Assembly: GCA_963805255.1 (NCBI GenBank)
Contig: CAWDTK010000019.1
Coordinates: 600,603 to 664,602 of the forward strand
Direction: 5' to 3'
DNA: 64,000 nucleotides
Source: Bog-532 sp963805255
Lineage (GTDB): Bacteria > Actinomycetota > Actinomycetes > Streptosporangiales > Streptosporangiaceae
The stretch's first letter is position 1. Every line of letters begins with the position of its first letter. The notes beneath the pieces were generated by a model that saw nothing but the letters and a program-made list of their open reading frames with translations, was not told the origin of the DNA and did no database searches. The translations under genes and the position numbers were made by a program. This document shows positions 19,220-28,507 of the stretch, in pieces.

Positions 19220-20577
19220 GCCGGGTCCTGCCGGCCGGCGCCCGCACCGAGGCCGACCTGGGCCCGGACCGGCACCGGCGGCCTGCCCGCCCCGGTACGG
19301 CCGGCCGCCTCGCCCGGCCGCTGCGGCTGCGCAAGTCGCTGACCGTCAACGCGATGTCGCTGATGACCGCGACGATCGCCACCAACGCGCTAGGGCTGGT
19401 GTTCTGGGCCGTGGCCGCTCATCTGGAGCCGCCGGCCGCGGTCGGGCGGGCCGCGGCCGCCATCGCGGCGCTGACCCTGCTGTCGATGATCGCCCAGCTC
19501 AACCTGACCAACGTGTTCGTCCGCCTGGTGCCCGCCGCCGGGCGGCTGGGCACGATGCTGATCCGGCGCGGTTACCTGGTCGTGATCGCCCTGTCGGTCG
19601 CGGCCGGCGTGGTGTACACCGCCACCGGCCTCAGCGCTCACGTGCTGGCCGGGGGATGGGCGGCGCGGGCGCTGTTCATCGCGGCCGTCCCGGTGCTGGC
19701 GGTTTTCGCGCTCGAAGACTCCGTCCTCACCGCGCTGCGCCTGGCCCCCTGGGTCGCGGCCGAGAACGTCTCCGCCGCGGTGGCCCGGCTCGCGCTGCTG
19801 CCGCTGCTGGCGGTGCCTGCACTGGCCAGCGGCACCGTCGCCGCCTGGGTGCTGCCCGCGGCCGCCGCCGCGGTCGTGGTCAACTCGCTGTTGTTCGGCC
19901 GGGCGCTGCCCGCGCTGGCCGGCACCCACGGGACCCTGCCCGGCCGCCGCCAGCTCGCCTCCTTCATCGCCGGGGAGTACGTCGGGAACATTTGCTTCAC
20001 CGCCTCGGTCCAGCTCATCCCGCTGCTGGTGGTGTCGCGGCTCGGTGCCGCGCAGGCCGCCTACCTGACCATGCCCTGGCTGATCGCGACCGGCGTCAGC
20101 CTGGTGATGTGGAACGTCGCCGCCTCCTTCGTGGTCGAGGCCGCAGGGGGCCGGGGCCATCCGCGCGCGCTGCTGCGGCGCAGCCTCCAGCTCTGGACGG
20201 CGGTAGCGGCCGGGGCGGTGGTGGTCTGCGTGCTGGGCGCCCGCCCGCTGCTCGAGATCGTTGGCGCCCGGTACGCTTCCCACGGCGTCGGGCTGCTGCG
20301 GCTGATCGGGCTGAGCGCCCCGTTCAGCGTGCTGGTCGTCCTGTTCTGCGCGCTGGCCTGGCTGGATCAGCGGATATGGCTGCTTGCCGGGTTCCAGGCC
20401 GCGGTCGGGGCGACGCTGCTCGCTGCCACCGTGGTGCTGCTGCCACGCGGCGGGCTGACCGCGGTGGGCTGGGCCTACCTCGCCACCCAGGCGCTGTCGG
20501 CGCTCGTGGCCGTGCCGTTCATTCTGCGGTGGACGCGACGGTATACGCACCGGCCCGAGCTGGCGGGTGCACGGTGA
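19216..20577 (+). CDS. polysaccharide flippase (MOP/Wzx-like)
   Basis: A 453-residue membrane protein with about twelve hydrophobic segments starting at 'SLTVNAMSLMTATIATNALG', the usual length and layout of MOP-superfamily oligosaccharide flippases. These move lipid-linked glycan units from the cytoplasmic to the outer face. The first 50 residues are basic and Pro-rich. The frame is open further upstream, but ATG 19216 overlaps the previous stop by 4 nt, as throughout this operon, and is preferred. Confidence 0.8.
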   Translation: MSRVLPAGARTEADLGPDRHRRPARPGTAGRLARPLRLRKSLTVNAMSLMTATIATNALGLVFWAVAAHLEPPAAVGRAAAAIAALTLLSMIAQLNLTNVFVRLVPAAGRLGTMLIRRGYLVVIALSVAAGVVYTATGLSAHVLAGGWAARALFIAAVPVLAVFALEDSVLTALRLAPWVAAENVSAAVARLALLPLLAVPALASGTVAAWVLPAAAAAVVVNSLLFGRALPALAGTHGTLPGRRQLASFIAGEYVGNICFTASVQLIPLLVVSRLGAAQAAYLTMPWLIATGVSLVMWNVAASFVVEAAGGRGHPRALLRRSLQLWTAVAAGAVVVCVLGARPLLEIVGARYASHGVGLLRLIGLSAPFSVLVVLFCALAWLDQRIWLLAGFQAAVGATLLAATVVLLPRGGLTAVGWAYLATQALSALVAVPFILRWTRRYTHRPELAGAR

Positions 20578-21137
20578 CCAACACTGGGATACGGCCGCTG
20601 ACCGAGGAAGAGCTCAGCCATAAGCGCCGCGCGGCGGTCGGCGCGCTGCCCGCCGACGCCAGGCAGGCCATGCGCCGCCTGCGCCGTGGTCATCTGGCCA
20701 CCTCCGTGCTGCTCCCGCTGGCTGCGCGGCGGACGCTGCTGCGCCTGGGCGGAGTACGGCTCGGGTCGATGGTCTGGGGACTCGAGCGCTGCTACTTCGA
20801 GTCGGAGCACGTCAGCATCGGCGACAGCTGCGCCGTGAACGCGGAATCCTGGTTCGAGGGCCATGGGCGCATCGCCATCGGCCAGCACTGCTTTATCGGC
20901 CCCCAGGTGATGATCATCACCTCGGTTCACGAAATCGGCCCCGGGAACGAGGTGGCCCGTGAGCCCTCCTATCGCGAGGTGCGCATCGGCGACCGCTGCT
21001 GGATCGGCGCACGCGCGACGATTCTGCCGGGTGTGAGCATCGGCCCGGGCACCGTGGTCGCTGCCGGATCGGTGGTGACCAAGGACTGCGAGCCCGGTGC
21101 CGTATACGCCGGTGTCCCCGCGAGGCGACTGCGGTGA
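20574..21137 (+). CDS. hexapeptide-repeat O-acetyltransferase
   Basis: 187 residues. After a helical N-terminus ('LTEEELSHKRRAAVGALPAD') comes a left-handed beta-helix with hexapeptide turns: 'VSIGDSCAVNAESWF', 'IAIGQHCFIGPQVMIITSVH', 'VRIGDRCWIGARATILPGVS' and the terminal 'AGVPARRLR'. The 'SVHEIGP' His is the usual catalytic base of the maltose/galactoside acetyltransferase group. It probably acetylates the operon's polysaccharide using acetyl-CoA. The GTG start overlaps the flippase stop (GTGA). Confidence 0.85.
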   Translation: MTNTGIRPLTEEELSHKRRAAVGALPADARQAMRRLRRGHLATSVLLPLAARRTLLRLGGVRLGSMVWGLERCYFESEHVSIGDSCAVNAESWFEGHGRIAIGQHCFIGPQVMIITSVHEIGPGNEVAREPSYREVRIGDRCWIGARATILPGVSIGPGTVVAAGSVVTKDCEPGAVYAGVPARRLR

Positions 21138-23336
21138 GCGGCACCCAGATAGCGGCCAGGGTCAGCGGGGCCGCGGCGGCGCCTCCCGCGCCGGAGCGGC
21201 GCACCGTGCTGACCGCCTGGTCCGGGATCGTGGCCGGCGTTCTGGCGGCCGTGCTCGTCGTCACCGCGCCCGGGCACGCCCCGGCGCTGGCCGGAGCGCT
21301 GCTGCTGGCCTGCGTTCCGGCCGGGGCGGCCGTGATGTGCTGGGTGGACACCGGGCTGGGTGTGGTCCAGGCGAGCCTGACGCTGGTACTGAGCCTGGCC
21401 GTGACCGCGATCGTCAGCTCGGTCATGATCTGGCTCAGGGCCTGGCACCCGGACGCGCTGATCGCGCTCGCCGCGGTGAGCGTTGCCTGCTGCGGTGTCC
21501 GGCTGTGGCGTGCGGATCAGGCCGCGCCGTGGGCGGTGATGGGGGACCGGGCCGACGAGCGGGCCCGGCCATCGGCGAAGCGGGGCCTGACAAGCTGGCT
21601 GGTTCTCGTTCTCCTGCCCAGCGGGCTGGGTGCGTGGGCGTTCGGGGTGAGCCAAGATCCGCCCCGGGGCGATCGGCATCTGGGGCCTGCTGGCCGGCTC
21701 CAGCCCCTGGTTCCTGCTCGGTCTGGCCGTTCTGCTGGCTGGCGGCCTGTTCGAGCTGAGCCGGCCCGCGCCGCGCACGTGGCTGCTCGGTACGTACCTG
21801 GTCGCCCTGCTCGTCGCGATTTACGCGACCGTGCCGATCCTTTACACCGTCCCGGAGTACGCCTGGGTGTACAAGCACATCGGCATCGTGCAGGCCCTGG
21901 GCACCTACGGCCGCGTTACCGATCCTGGCAACATTTACCAGCAGTGGCCGACGCTGTTCGCGACGGTCGCGTCGGTCAGCCGGGCCGCCCGGGTGGGCCC
22001 GCTGTCCTTCGCCGCCTGGGCGCCGCTCGCCTTCGAGCTGGCCGACGCGCTCCTGCTGCTGGGTATCTTCCGCGTCGCTGTCAAAGACCGCCGCATCGCG
22101 TGGCTGGCCCTGTTCCTGTACGAGGGCCTGATCGCCTGGGTCGGCCAGGACTACCTGTCGCCGCAGGCGTTCGGCTACCTGCTCTGGCTCGGGATCGCGA
22201 CCGTGATCCTTCGCTGGCTGCTGTCCTCCTCCTCCTCCTCCTCCTCCTCCTTGTCGGCGCACGAAGGGCGCAGGCTGATCGGGCGCGCATGGGGGCACTT
22301 CACCGCCGGGCGGGCGGCCCCGCCGGAGTCCACCGCGGCGGACCGGCGGCTGGCGTTCGCCCTCATCGCCGTCCTGTACTTCGCGGTCGTGTCCGCACAT
22401 CAGCTGACGCCGTACTTCGTCCTCGCCGCGGTGGGGACCCTGATGATCCTCGGCCTGCTGCGCCGGGGCGGGCTGATGCTGCTCCTGCTGCTGGTGATCG
22501 CGGGCAGCTACCTCGCGCTCCACTACGGCCTGATCTCCCAGCAGTTCGGCGGCCTGTTCAGCGGCGGCAGCGTGCTGCAGAACGCGTCGGGTGTGAGCGG
22601 GGTCTCGCACAAGCCGGCCGAGGCGACGACGGCCCAGATCGTCCGCGCGCTCGCCGTCGCCATGTGGCTCCTCGCGCTGGCCGCGGTCGCCCGGAACTGG
22701 CGCTCCCCGGGCAAGGTGGCGGCCTGTGCCTGCCTGGCCTTCAGCCCGTTCCTGATCGTACTGGTGCAGAACTATGGCGGCGAGGCGATCTACCGGGTGT
22801 ACATGTTCTCGGCGCCGTGGTGCGCGCTGCTGATCGCGGGTGCCGTCGCCGAGCTGCGCCCGGTGGCACTGCGGCCGTTCGCGGCCGCTCTCGCCTGCTT
22901 CGCGGCGCTGGCAGCGGGCCTGCAGGGTCTCTACGGGCCGGTCTCGGTCGACGCCTTCACCCCGCCGGAGCTCACCGCGAGCCTGTGGCTGTACGGGCAC
23001 GCACCCTGCGGCTCGGTCCTGGTGCTCGCGGCCGATAGCGCGCCCGCGCTGGAGACCGCCGATTACAACCACTACAGCCTGCAGGTGATCCCGGCCGACC
23101 CGCAGTACGGCCAGTCATGGCTCAGCGAGTCCAACGTGCCGGAGGTCGAGAAGTGGCTCGCCTCCTTCGGGAACCGTGACATCTTTGTCGTGTTCAGCCG
23201 GAGTATGGCCGCCTACGCCACCTATTTCGGCGACCCGCATGGCTACGCACAGCTGGCCAGGGCGGCGCGAAACAGGATCGGCTGGTCGGTCGTCTACCGG
23301 AACGCCGACGTGACCATTTACCGCGTCCGCCGCTGA
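21134..23336 (+). pseudogene. large polytopic membrane protein of the polysaccharide locus, one frame break
   Basis: The GTG start overlaps the acetyltransferase stop. The first frame has four hydrophobic segments, then breaks near 21657. Dropping one A from 'CCAAGATCC' gives 'VSQIRPGAIGIWGLLAGSSP' and a continuous 733-residue protein to 23336. It has about fifteen predicted membrane helices, a nine-serine loop near residue 365, and a soluble C-terminal 100 residues ('VPEVEKWLASFGNRDIFVVF'). Position and topology suggest a polymerase or a lipid-linked-sugar transferase (GT-C-like), but no signature motif identifies it. A sequencing error is plausible because the rest of the operon is intact. 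Confidence 0.6.
22224..22250 (+). repeat. TCC microsatellite, nine copies, inside the membrane protein gene
   Basis: Nine uninterrupted TCC units encode nine consecutive serines in a predicted hydrophilic loop between helices. Slippage by whole units would keep the frame and only change loop length. Confidence 0.9.
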
Positions 23337-23346
23337 GCAGCGCCGG

Positions 23347-23949
23347 TCAGGCCCGCGGCAGCGGCTCGTCCACGCGGATGACACGTCCGGGATTGCCGAC
23401 CACCACCGCCCACGCGGGCACAGACTTGGTGACGACCGCCAGCGCCCCGATCCGGGCGTGATCGCCGACGTGGATATTCCCGATGACCGCGCAGCCTGCG
23501 CCGAGGTCGGCGTGGTCCCCGACGCTGGCGACGCCGAACTCTTTGCCCGCCCGGTCGACCTTGTTCCCGATCGTGACGCCGTGGCGCAGATGGCAGTCGC
23601 TGCCGAGGCGGCAGCGAGGGCTGAGCACGATGCCATTTCTGTGGTGCAGGTGCAGCCTGGGACCGACGGTGGCGGTCACGGGCAACTCCATCCCGAGCAA
23701 AAGCGATGAGATCAGCCAGTAAGGGGTGACCCCCAGGCGCGTGAGCGGTCCCCAATGACCGGCAGCCCATTGGGCCAGCCGGAACCAGGCCAGGAGCAAC
23801 TGAGACTCGGGGCGGCCGGCGTTGGCCGCCCAGTCCTGGAATATCCATGTACGCATTCGCACGATTACAAACTGTAGCAACTGAGGAACGGTGGCTTCCG
23901 GCCAGATGCGGGTGAGCCCGCCTGGGCTAGGCGGACCATTCCGGGGCAC
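23347..23949 (-). CDS. serine-acetyltransferase-like hexapeptide transferase
   Basis: 200 residues. A helical N-terminal half ('TWIFQDWAANAGRPESQLLL') is followed by a left-handed beta-helix: 'HHRNGIVLSPRCRLGSDCHL', 'GVTIGNKVDRAGKEFGVASV', 'ADLGAGCAVIGNIHVGDHAR' and 'VVGNPGRVIRVDEP'. The pattern matches CysE-like and capsule O-acetyltransferases; the locus favours the latter. The ATG at 23949 lies 23 bp inside the preceding GT2 gene. A later ATG (residue 32, 'MRTWIF') is an alternative start. It ends 10 bp from the convergent membrane-protein gene. Confidence 0.8.
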   Translation of the reverse strand: MPRNGPPSPGGLTRIWPEATVPQLLQFVIVRMRTWIFQDWAANAGRPESQLLLAWFRLAQWAAGHWGPLTRLGVTPYWLISSLLLGMELPVTATVGPRLHLHHRNGIVLSPRCRLGSDCHLRHGVTIGNKVDRAGKEFGVASVGDHADLGAGCAVIGNIHVGDHARIGALAVVTKSVPAWAVVVGNPGRVIRVDEPLPRA

Positions 23950-24865
23950 GTGCCCGGCCCGCGGCGAAGCCGGCCACGGTGATGCAGAACCCGAACGCGA
24001 TGGCCGTGCTCCGCAGGCCGCCCGACAGTTTCCCGCCGACAGTTTCCCGCCGGCCGCGCACGATCGCGCGCGGCAGCACCCGCAGCGCGTAGTCCCGTTC
24101 CGTGGTGGTGCTCTGGCCCGTCCCGTTCAGGCGCGCCAGGTCGGCCTTGCCCATTCCTTCGTTGAAGCAGCGGCGGACGAAGTAGCCGAGCGTGGCACGC
24201 GCTGCCGGCACCCAGTGACCGGCCCCGCCGTCGGGCTCGTAAATCCAGGAGCTGTTGCTCGCTTCCGCCGCGCGGAGGCACAGGTCCGTGTCCTCGGGCC
24301 GCGAGCGCTGGCCCACTTTCCCGAAATCCTGGCGAAAGCCGCTGACCGCATCGAACGACGACCGGCGAATCGCCATGTTGTTGCTCCAGACGTTGCGGAT
24401 CGGCTGGGCCGTGCTGGGCATGCCGGGATAGGAGGCGCCCACCGTCCAGTCGAACTCGGGCGGGAACCACCGCGGCCGTGACCTGGCCCAGAGCGGGTCG
24501 ACGCGGCCCCCGACCCCCACCACGCCCTCGTTGGCGAAGTGCGGGAGCAGTGCCTCCAGCCAGTCCTTCTCGGCGCAGGCGTCGTCGTCGAGGAATGCGG
24601 CGATCTCTCCCCGGCAAAGTGCGACACCGGTGTTACGTGAGCCGGACGCCCCGCGGTTTCCGGCGTTCGCTACTACCGTCGTGCCTTCCAGCTCGCGCTG
24701 GGCCCGGGCCAGCAGCTCGGGGTTGTGGTCGATCACGACGACCGTTTCAAGCACCGGCACAGTCTGCGCGCGAACCGAGTTCACCGCGTCCTGCAGGTAA
24801 TCCCACCGCTCGCTGGAGAAGGCTGCGATCACTACCGACACCGTGGGCAACTGGCGCATGCTCAT
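23927..24865 (-). CDS. GT2 glycosyltransferase
   Basis: 312 residues: 'PTVSVVIAAFSSERWDYLQD' at the N-terminus, 'GASGSRNTGVALCRGEIAAF' with 'LDDDACAEKDW' near residue 92, 'WSNNMAIRRSSFDAVSGF' near 160 and 'SRPEDTDLCLRAAE' near 188. These are the donor, metal and acceptor motifs of WsbD/rhamnosyltransferase-like GT2 enzymes. A C-terminal hydrophobic stretch ('GLRSTAIAFGFCITVAGFAA') may tether it to the membrane. Its ATG overlaps the stop of the upstream DPM1-like gene. Confidence 0.85.
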   Translation of the reverse strand: MSMRQLPTVSVVIAAFSSERWDYLQDAVNSVRAQTVPVLETVVVIDHNPELLARAQRELEGTTVVANAGNRGASGSRNTGVALCRGEIAAFLDDDACAEKDWLEALLPHFANEGVVGVGGRVDPLWARSRPRWFPPEFDWTVGASYPGMPSTAQPIRNVWSNNMAIRRSSFDAVSGFRQDFGKVGQRSRPEDTDLCLRAAEASNSSWIYEPDGGAGHWVPAARATLGYFVRRCFNEGMGKADLARLNGTGQSTTTERDYALRVLPRAIVRGRRETVGGKLSGGLRSTAIAFGFCITVAGFAAGRARAPEWSA

Positions 24866-25701
24866 CGCGCTGCCCCCTCAGCCACGCCCGGGGCGAAGGC
24901 GCCGGCGTCGCGGGCCTTGGTCCTGGCCCGGCGGAGCTCGGCCAGGATGGTGCGCAGCACCCGGCGGCCGTCGGCGAAGGTGTTCAGGTTGCTGGTGCCG
25001 TGAATCCGGGAGTGCTCGAAGCTCGGCACCTCAGCGATGACCAGGCCGGCGGCCGCCACGCGGATGTTGATCAGCGTCTCGACCTCGAAGCCGTCACCCC
25101 AGAGCTTCTTGCCGGAATCCTGGCCGGGCGTTCCGGCGTCCAGGCCGAAGGCGGGCAGGCAGCGCCGCCAGAAAACGTTGTAGCCGTAGCACAGGTCCGA
25201 ATAGCGGGTGCTGTACAGGACGTTCACCATGCCGCTGAGGACCTTGTTGCCGAGGCTCCGGAGCGGCGTGATGTCGCTGCTGCCCGCGCCCTCGCAGTAC
25301 CTGCTTCCCTTCGCGAAATCGGCGCCGTCGAGCAGAGCCTGGACGAACCGGGGAATCTCGTCCGGGTCAGTCGACCCATCCGCGTCGATCATGGCGATGA
25401 TGTCGCCGGTCGCCACCTCGAAACCGCAGGCAAGCGCGTTTCCCTTGCCGCGGCGCGTCTGCATCACGATGCTGACGTCGGGCCGCAGTTCGCGCGCCAC
25501 CGCGATCGTGTCGTCGGCGGAGTGGCCGTCGACGATGATCACCTCGTGCACGTCCGCCGGAATTCGCGCGAACACGTGCGGGAGGTTCTTAGCTTCGTTG
25601 AGGGTCGGGATGATCACCGACACCCGTGGCGCGGAGCTAGCGTTAGTAGGGCTCTCGTTATTGGCTGAAATTGGCTCGTGGGCCACGCTCGCGTTGCTCA
25701 T
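24862..25701 (-). CDS. GT2 polyprenyl-phosphate sugar synthase-like
   Basis: 279 residues with 'VSVIIPTLNEAKNLPHVFAR' near residue 27, 'VIIVDGHSADDT' near 54, 'IIAMIDADGSTDPDEI' near 100 and 'YGYNVFWRRCLPAFG' near 172. The pattern matches the DPM1/GtrB-like group that loads a sugar onto polyprenyl phosphate. It is the first gene of the convergent three-gene operon; the promoter should lie in the 370-bp gap before the hydrolase. It may supply a lipid-linked donor to the membrane protein of the facing operon. Confidence 0.85.
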   Translation of the reverse strand: MSNASVAHEPISANNESPTNASSAPRVSVIIPTLNEAKNLPHVFARIPADVHEVIIVDGHSADDTIAVARELRPDVSIVMQTRRGKGNALACGFEVATGDIIAMIDADGSTDPDEIPRFVQALLDGADFAKGSRYCEGAGSSDITPLRSLGNKVLSGMVNVLYSTRYSDLCYGYNVFWRRCLPAFGLDAGTPGQDSGKKLWGDGFEVETLINIRVAAAGLVIAEVPSFEHSRIHGTSNLNTFADGRRVLRTILAELRRARTKARDAGAFAPGVAEGAAR

Positions 25702-26070
25702 GACCCTAAGGTGCTCAGCGGGCGTAGCGCCCCAGGTACGCGCTCAGTTGCGCAGAAGTAGCAGCAGAAAACCAATTGCCTGCGGCGTAATTGATAGCCG
25801 CCGTAAATGTCATCTGATAATGCATGAAAAGGTGCATATGGGTGATCCAGCGCACCGACCCGGCTGGCCGAAGAAGTTCGGTCAGGCGCCGGGAAGGGCT
25901 GTACAGCTCCCATATCGCCGACTGAGGCTCCACCGCTGGTCTTCGTCCCACCCGTAGACCGCCGGGCCTGTACGCGGGCCCTGAGCACCCCCCAGATAGT
26001 CTGAACCAAGCCATCAGCTCTGTCCGTCAATGCGGGGCAACCCCACTTGACAGCCTGACCGGAGGCTCTC
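25702..26070. other. divergent intergenic region
   Basis: About 370 bp between two divergent genes. It must hold promoters for both, but no clear -10/-35 pair or palindrome stands out. Bases 25750-25850 are relatively AT-rich. No supported coding frame. Confidence 0.4.
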
Positions 26071-26952
26071 ATGTCCACGTCTGGCCCCAGCACACCGGTC
26101 CTCTTCCTGCACGGCGCCTGGCACGGAAGCTGGTGCTGGGCCGAGGTGCTCGCCCGAGTGGTCGGTGCTGGTGCCCGCGCCTTGGCCGTCGACATGGCCG
26201 GGCACGGGCTGCGCGCCCGTCACCCGGCGGCCCTCACCCGCAGGCCATTTGACGCCAGCTTGCTGGCCACCGAGCGCTCGCCGGTGGCGGACGTCGACCT
26301 CGACCAAGCCGGTGAGCTGTTCGTCTCCCAGATCGAACAGCTCGGCGATGGGAACCCGGTAATGGTCGTCGCGCACAGCGCGGGCGGCACTGTCTTGACC
26401 CGAGCCGCGCAGCTGGCCCCCGGGCTGGTGGCTCGTGCCGTCTACCTGACCGCGATCATGCCAGCTTCCGGCGTTCCCAGCCGGGCTTTCGGCGTGATGC
26501 CCGAGAACGAGGGCAGTCTGTCGCCGTCCTTGCTCGTGGCCGACCCCGCCGACATCGGGGCGCTGCGCCTGGACGTCACTTCCCCCGAGCCCGCCTACCG
26601 GCAGCGGCTGCGTGCCGCGCTATACGCAGACGTCGCCCCCGCAGTAGCAGATGCGGCCATCGCACTGCTGACCCCAGACGAACCCGCGGCCATCGGCATG
26701 GGGACCACCACGCTCACCGCCGACGGCTGGGGCTCGGTGCCCCGCACCTACGTGGTGTGCACCCAGGACATGTTCATCCGCCCGGCCATGCAGCAGCGAT
26801 TCATCGCCAACGCCGACGCCGCCTTCCCAGACAATCCGACCTCGGTTCACACCCACGGCCCCGGCGAGTTTGATGTCTGTGCCTGAGTGAGTCCGTCAGC
26901 GTGCTTCCGCACCGCTATGTCTGGTCTGGGGTTAATGCCCGGTTTGACAGGC

Positions 26953-27013
26953 GGGCACGGCTTTCCAAGATCAAAGGTGCCAACCTCAGACGACCTTCGG
27001 AAAGCCCGTGCCC
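26953..27013 (+). promoter_or_regulatory. long inverted repeat covering the transposase start
   Basis: GGGCACGGCTTTCC (26953-26966) pairs with GGAAAGCCCGTGCCC (26999-27013), with one bulged base and a 32-nt loop. The right arm contains the GTG start codon at 27008. In RNA read from outside the element the start would be sequestered, a known way for IS elements to limit expression from host promoters. Regulation is inferred, not shown. Confidence 0.6.
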
Positions 27014-28285
27014 GTGCTGCTATCTTCTCTGATCGACGTCCCGGCCGGGGAGCTGGCCGGGGTTCTTGCCGCTGATGAATCCCGCCGCTGCCTGCGCGAG
27101 TGGCTGGCCCGCGTCCCTGACCCGCGGTCGCGGCTGGGCCGGTGGCATCCGCTGGAGTTCGTGCTGGCCCTGGCGATCTGCGCGGTCACCGCCGCCGGGC
27201 ACGACTCCCCGGCCGCGGTTGCCGAGTGGGCGGCCGGCTGCGCGCAGGACACGCTGGCCGTCCTGGGCGGGCGGCGCGACCCGTGGACCAGGCGGATCCG
27301 CCCGCCTAGTGTCCGTACCTTCTCCCGGGTCTTCAAGGACATCGACGCCGCGGCGTTCAACGCGGTGCTGTACGGGTACCTCGCCGCGAGGCCCGCCAGC
27401 CCGCCGGACGCCTTGCCTGCCGTGACCCGGCACGAGCGTGAGCAGCGCCGCGCCTCCGCGGCGACCGCCCGGCCAGGGCCGCCCGGCCTGCTGGAGCAGG
27501 CCGCCGCGGACGGCAAGACGGTCCGCGGCGCGGTCCGCGCTGATGGCAGCCAGGTCCACCTGCTGTCCGTGCTGGACGTAGCCACGGGGTGCGTGCGTGC
27601 CCAGCGGGAAATCGACGCCAAGACCAACGAGATCCCGGAACTGGCCCCGGCGATCGCGCACCTGGATCTCATCGGTACCGTCGTCACCCTGGACGCGCTG
27701 CACACTCAGGCCGAAACCGCCCGCCACCTGGCCGAAGACAAGCACGCACACTACCTGATGATCATCAAGGGCAACCAGCCTTCCCTGCTGCAGGCCGTCG
27801 CGAAGGCCCTGGCCGGCCCCGACGCCGGCTTCCCGGGCGCGTCCTGGGCCGAACAGGACACAGGGCACGGCCGCCGCGAGCGGCGGGCCATCCGCACCGC
27901 CCCGGCCGACGGCATCAGCTGGCCGCACGCCACCCAGGTCATGCGCATCCGCCGCGACTCCGGCCCAACCCACGGCCCGTGGACGCACAAGGAGATCGCC
28001 TACGGCATCACCAGCTTGCCCGCAGACCTGGCCGGCCCCCGCCACCTGGGCATCTACGCCCGCAACCACTGGGCCATAGAAAACCGCGAGCACTACGTGC
28101 GCGACAAGACATTCGGCGAAGACCTCCAGCAGGTCCGCACCGGGAGCCAGCCCAATGCCTATGCCGCCATCCGCAACCTCGTCACCGGCGCATTCCGCCG
28201 CGCCGGGTTCGCTAACACCGCCCACGCCCGCCGCTACTACGGCCGCGACGACAAGCGCATACTCGCGCTCTACGGATACGCGTAA
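27008..28285 (+). CDS. ISAs1-family DDE transposase
   Basis: 425 residues, full length for the family. The N-terminal domain contains 'DPRSRLGRWHPLEFVLALAI' and 'TFSRVFKDID'. The catalytic core begins with 'LEQAAADGKTVRGAV' (first Asp), has 'VVTLDALHTQAETARHL' (second Asp) and ends with 'IYARNHWAIENREHYVRDKT' (Glu). The frame is intact, so the element should be able to move. GTG 27008 lies inside the hairpin arm described above. Confidence 0.9.
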   Translation: MPVLLSSLIDVPAGELAGVLAADESRRCLREWLARVPDPRSRLGRWHPLEFVLALAICAVTAAGHDSPAAVAEWAAGCAQDTLAVLGGRRDPWTRRIRPPSVRTFSRVFKDIDAAAFNAVLYGYLAARPASPPDALPAVTRHEREQRRASAATARPGPPGLLEQAAADGKTVRGAVRADGSQVHLLSVLDVATGCVRAQREIDAKTNEIPELAPAIAHLDLIGTVVTLDALHTQAETARHLAEDKHAHYLMIIKGNQPSLLQAVAKALAGPDAGFPGASWAEQDTGHGRRERRAIRTAPADGISWPHATQVMRIRRDSGPTHGPWTHKEIAYGITSLPADLAGPRHLGIYARNHWAIENREHYVRDKTFGEDLQQVRTGSQPNAYAAIRNLVTGAFRRAGFANTAHARRYYGRDDKRILALYGYA

Positions 28286-28507
28286 ACAGACATCAAGACC
28301 AGCGGGTCACATAACACAAACACGCCGGGGCCGTGGGTTCACACCCTCGATGCCTCACACTCCCCGTTCCTGTCAATGCCCAATCAGGTAGCCGATATCG
28401 TCTTGAAGCTCTGCCACTAGACAGCCGTACCAACTCAGCCTTCCCGGTACCAATTCGCTGCCTGCCATCAATCAGTTACAGGGGTCTTAGGCGTTCTCTG
28501 GACGCGC

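Larger units (their letters stand above)
26854..28335 (+). mobile_element. ISAs1-family insertion sequence, complete, 10-bp target duplication
   Basis: The ends are inverted repeats CACGGCCCCGGCG(A/T)GTTTG, one mismatch in 19. They are flanked on both sides by the direct repeat GGTTCACACC (26844-26853 and 28336-28345), which occurs once in the reconstructed hydrolase gene. The element is 1482 bp and holds a single full-length transposase gene. Near-perfect repeats and an intact transposase suggest a recent insertion. Confidence 0.9.
26071..28420 (+). pseudogene. alpha/beta-hydrolase interrupted by an ISAs1-family element
   Basis: The 5' part (26071-26853) encodes 'VLFLHGAWHGSWCW', the nucleophile elbow 'VMVVAHSAGGTVL' (Ser near residue 103) and most of the fold. 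The frame then enters the insertion and stops at 26886. The 3' part lies on the far side of the insertion, after the second target copy: 28346-28420 reads 'LDASHSPFLSMPNQVADIVL' with the catalytic His, ending in TAG. Joining 26071-26853 to 28346-28420 gives an uninterrupted 285-residue hydrolase of normal length. So this is a clean insertional inactivation: the surviving frame has lost the catalytic His and cannot be active. Confidence 0.9.

Noticed and set aside
25698..26195. 165-codon minus-strand frame upstream of the hydrolase
   Set aside because: It crosses the promoter region and the hydrolase start, and shows no family similarity or ribosome binding site.
27020..28225. 401-codon minus-strand frame
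   Set aside because: Antisense to the intact ISAs1-family transposase.
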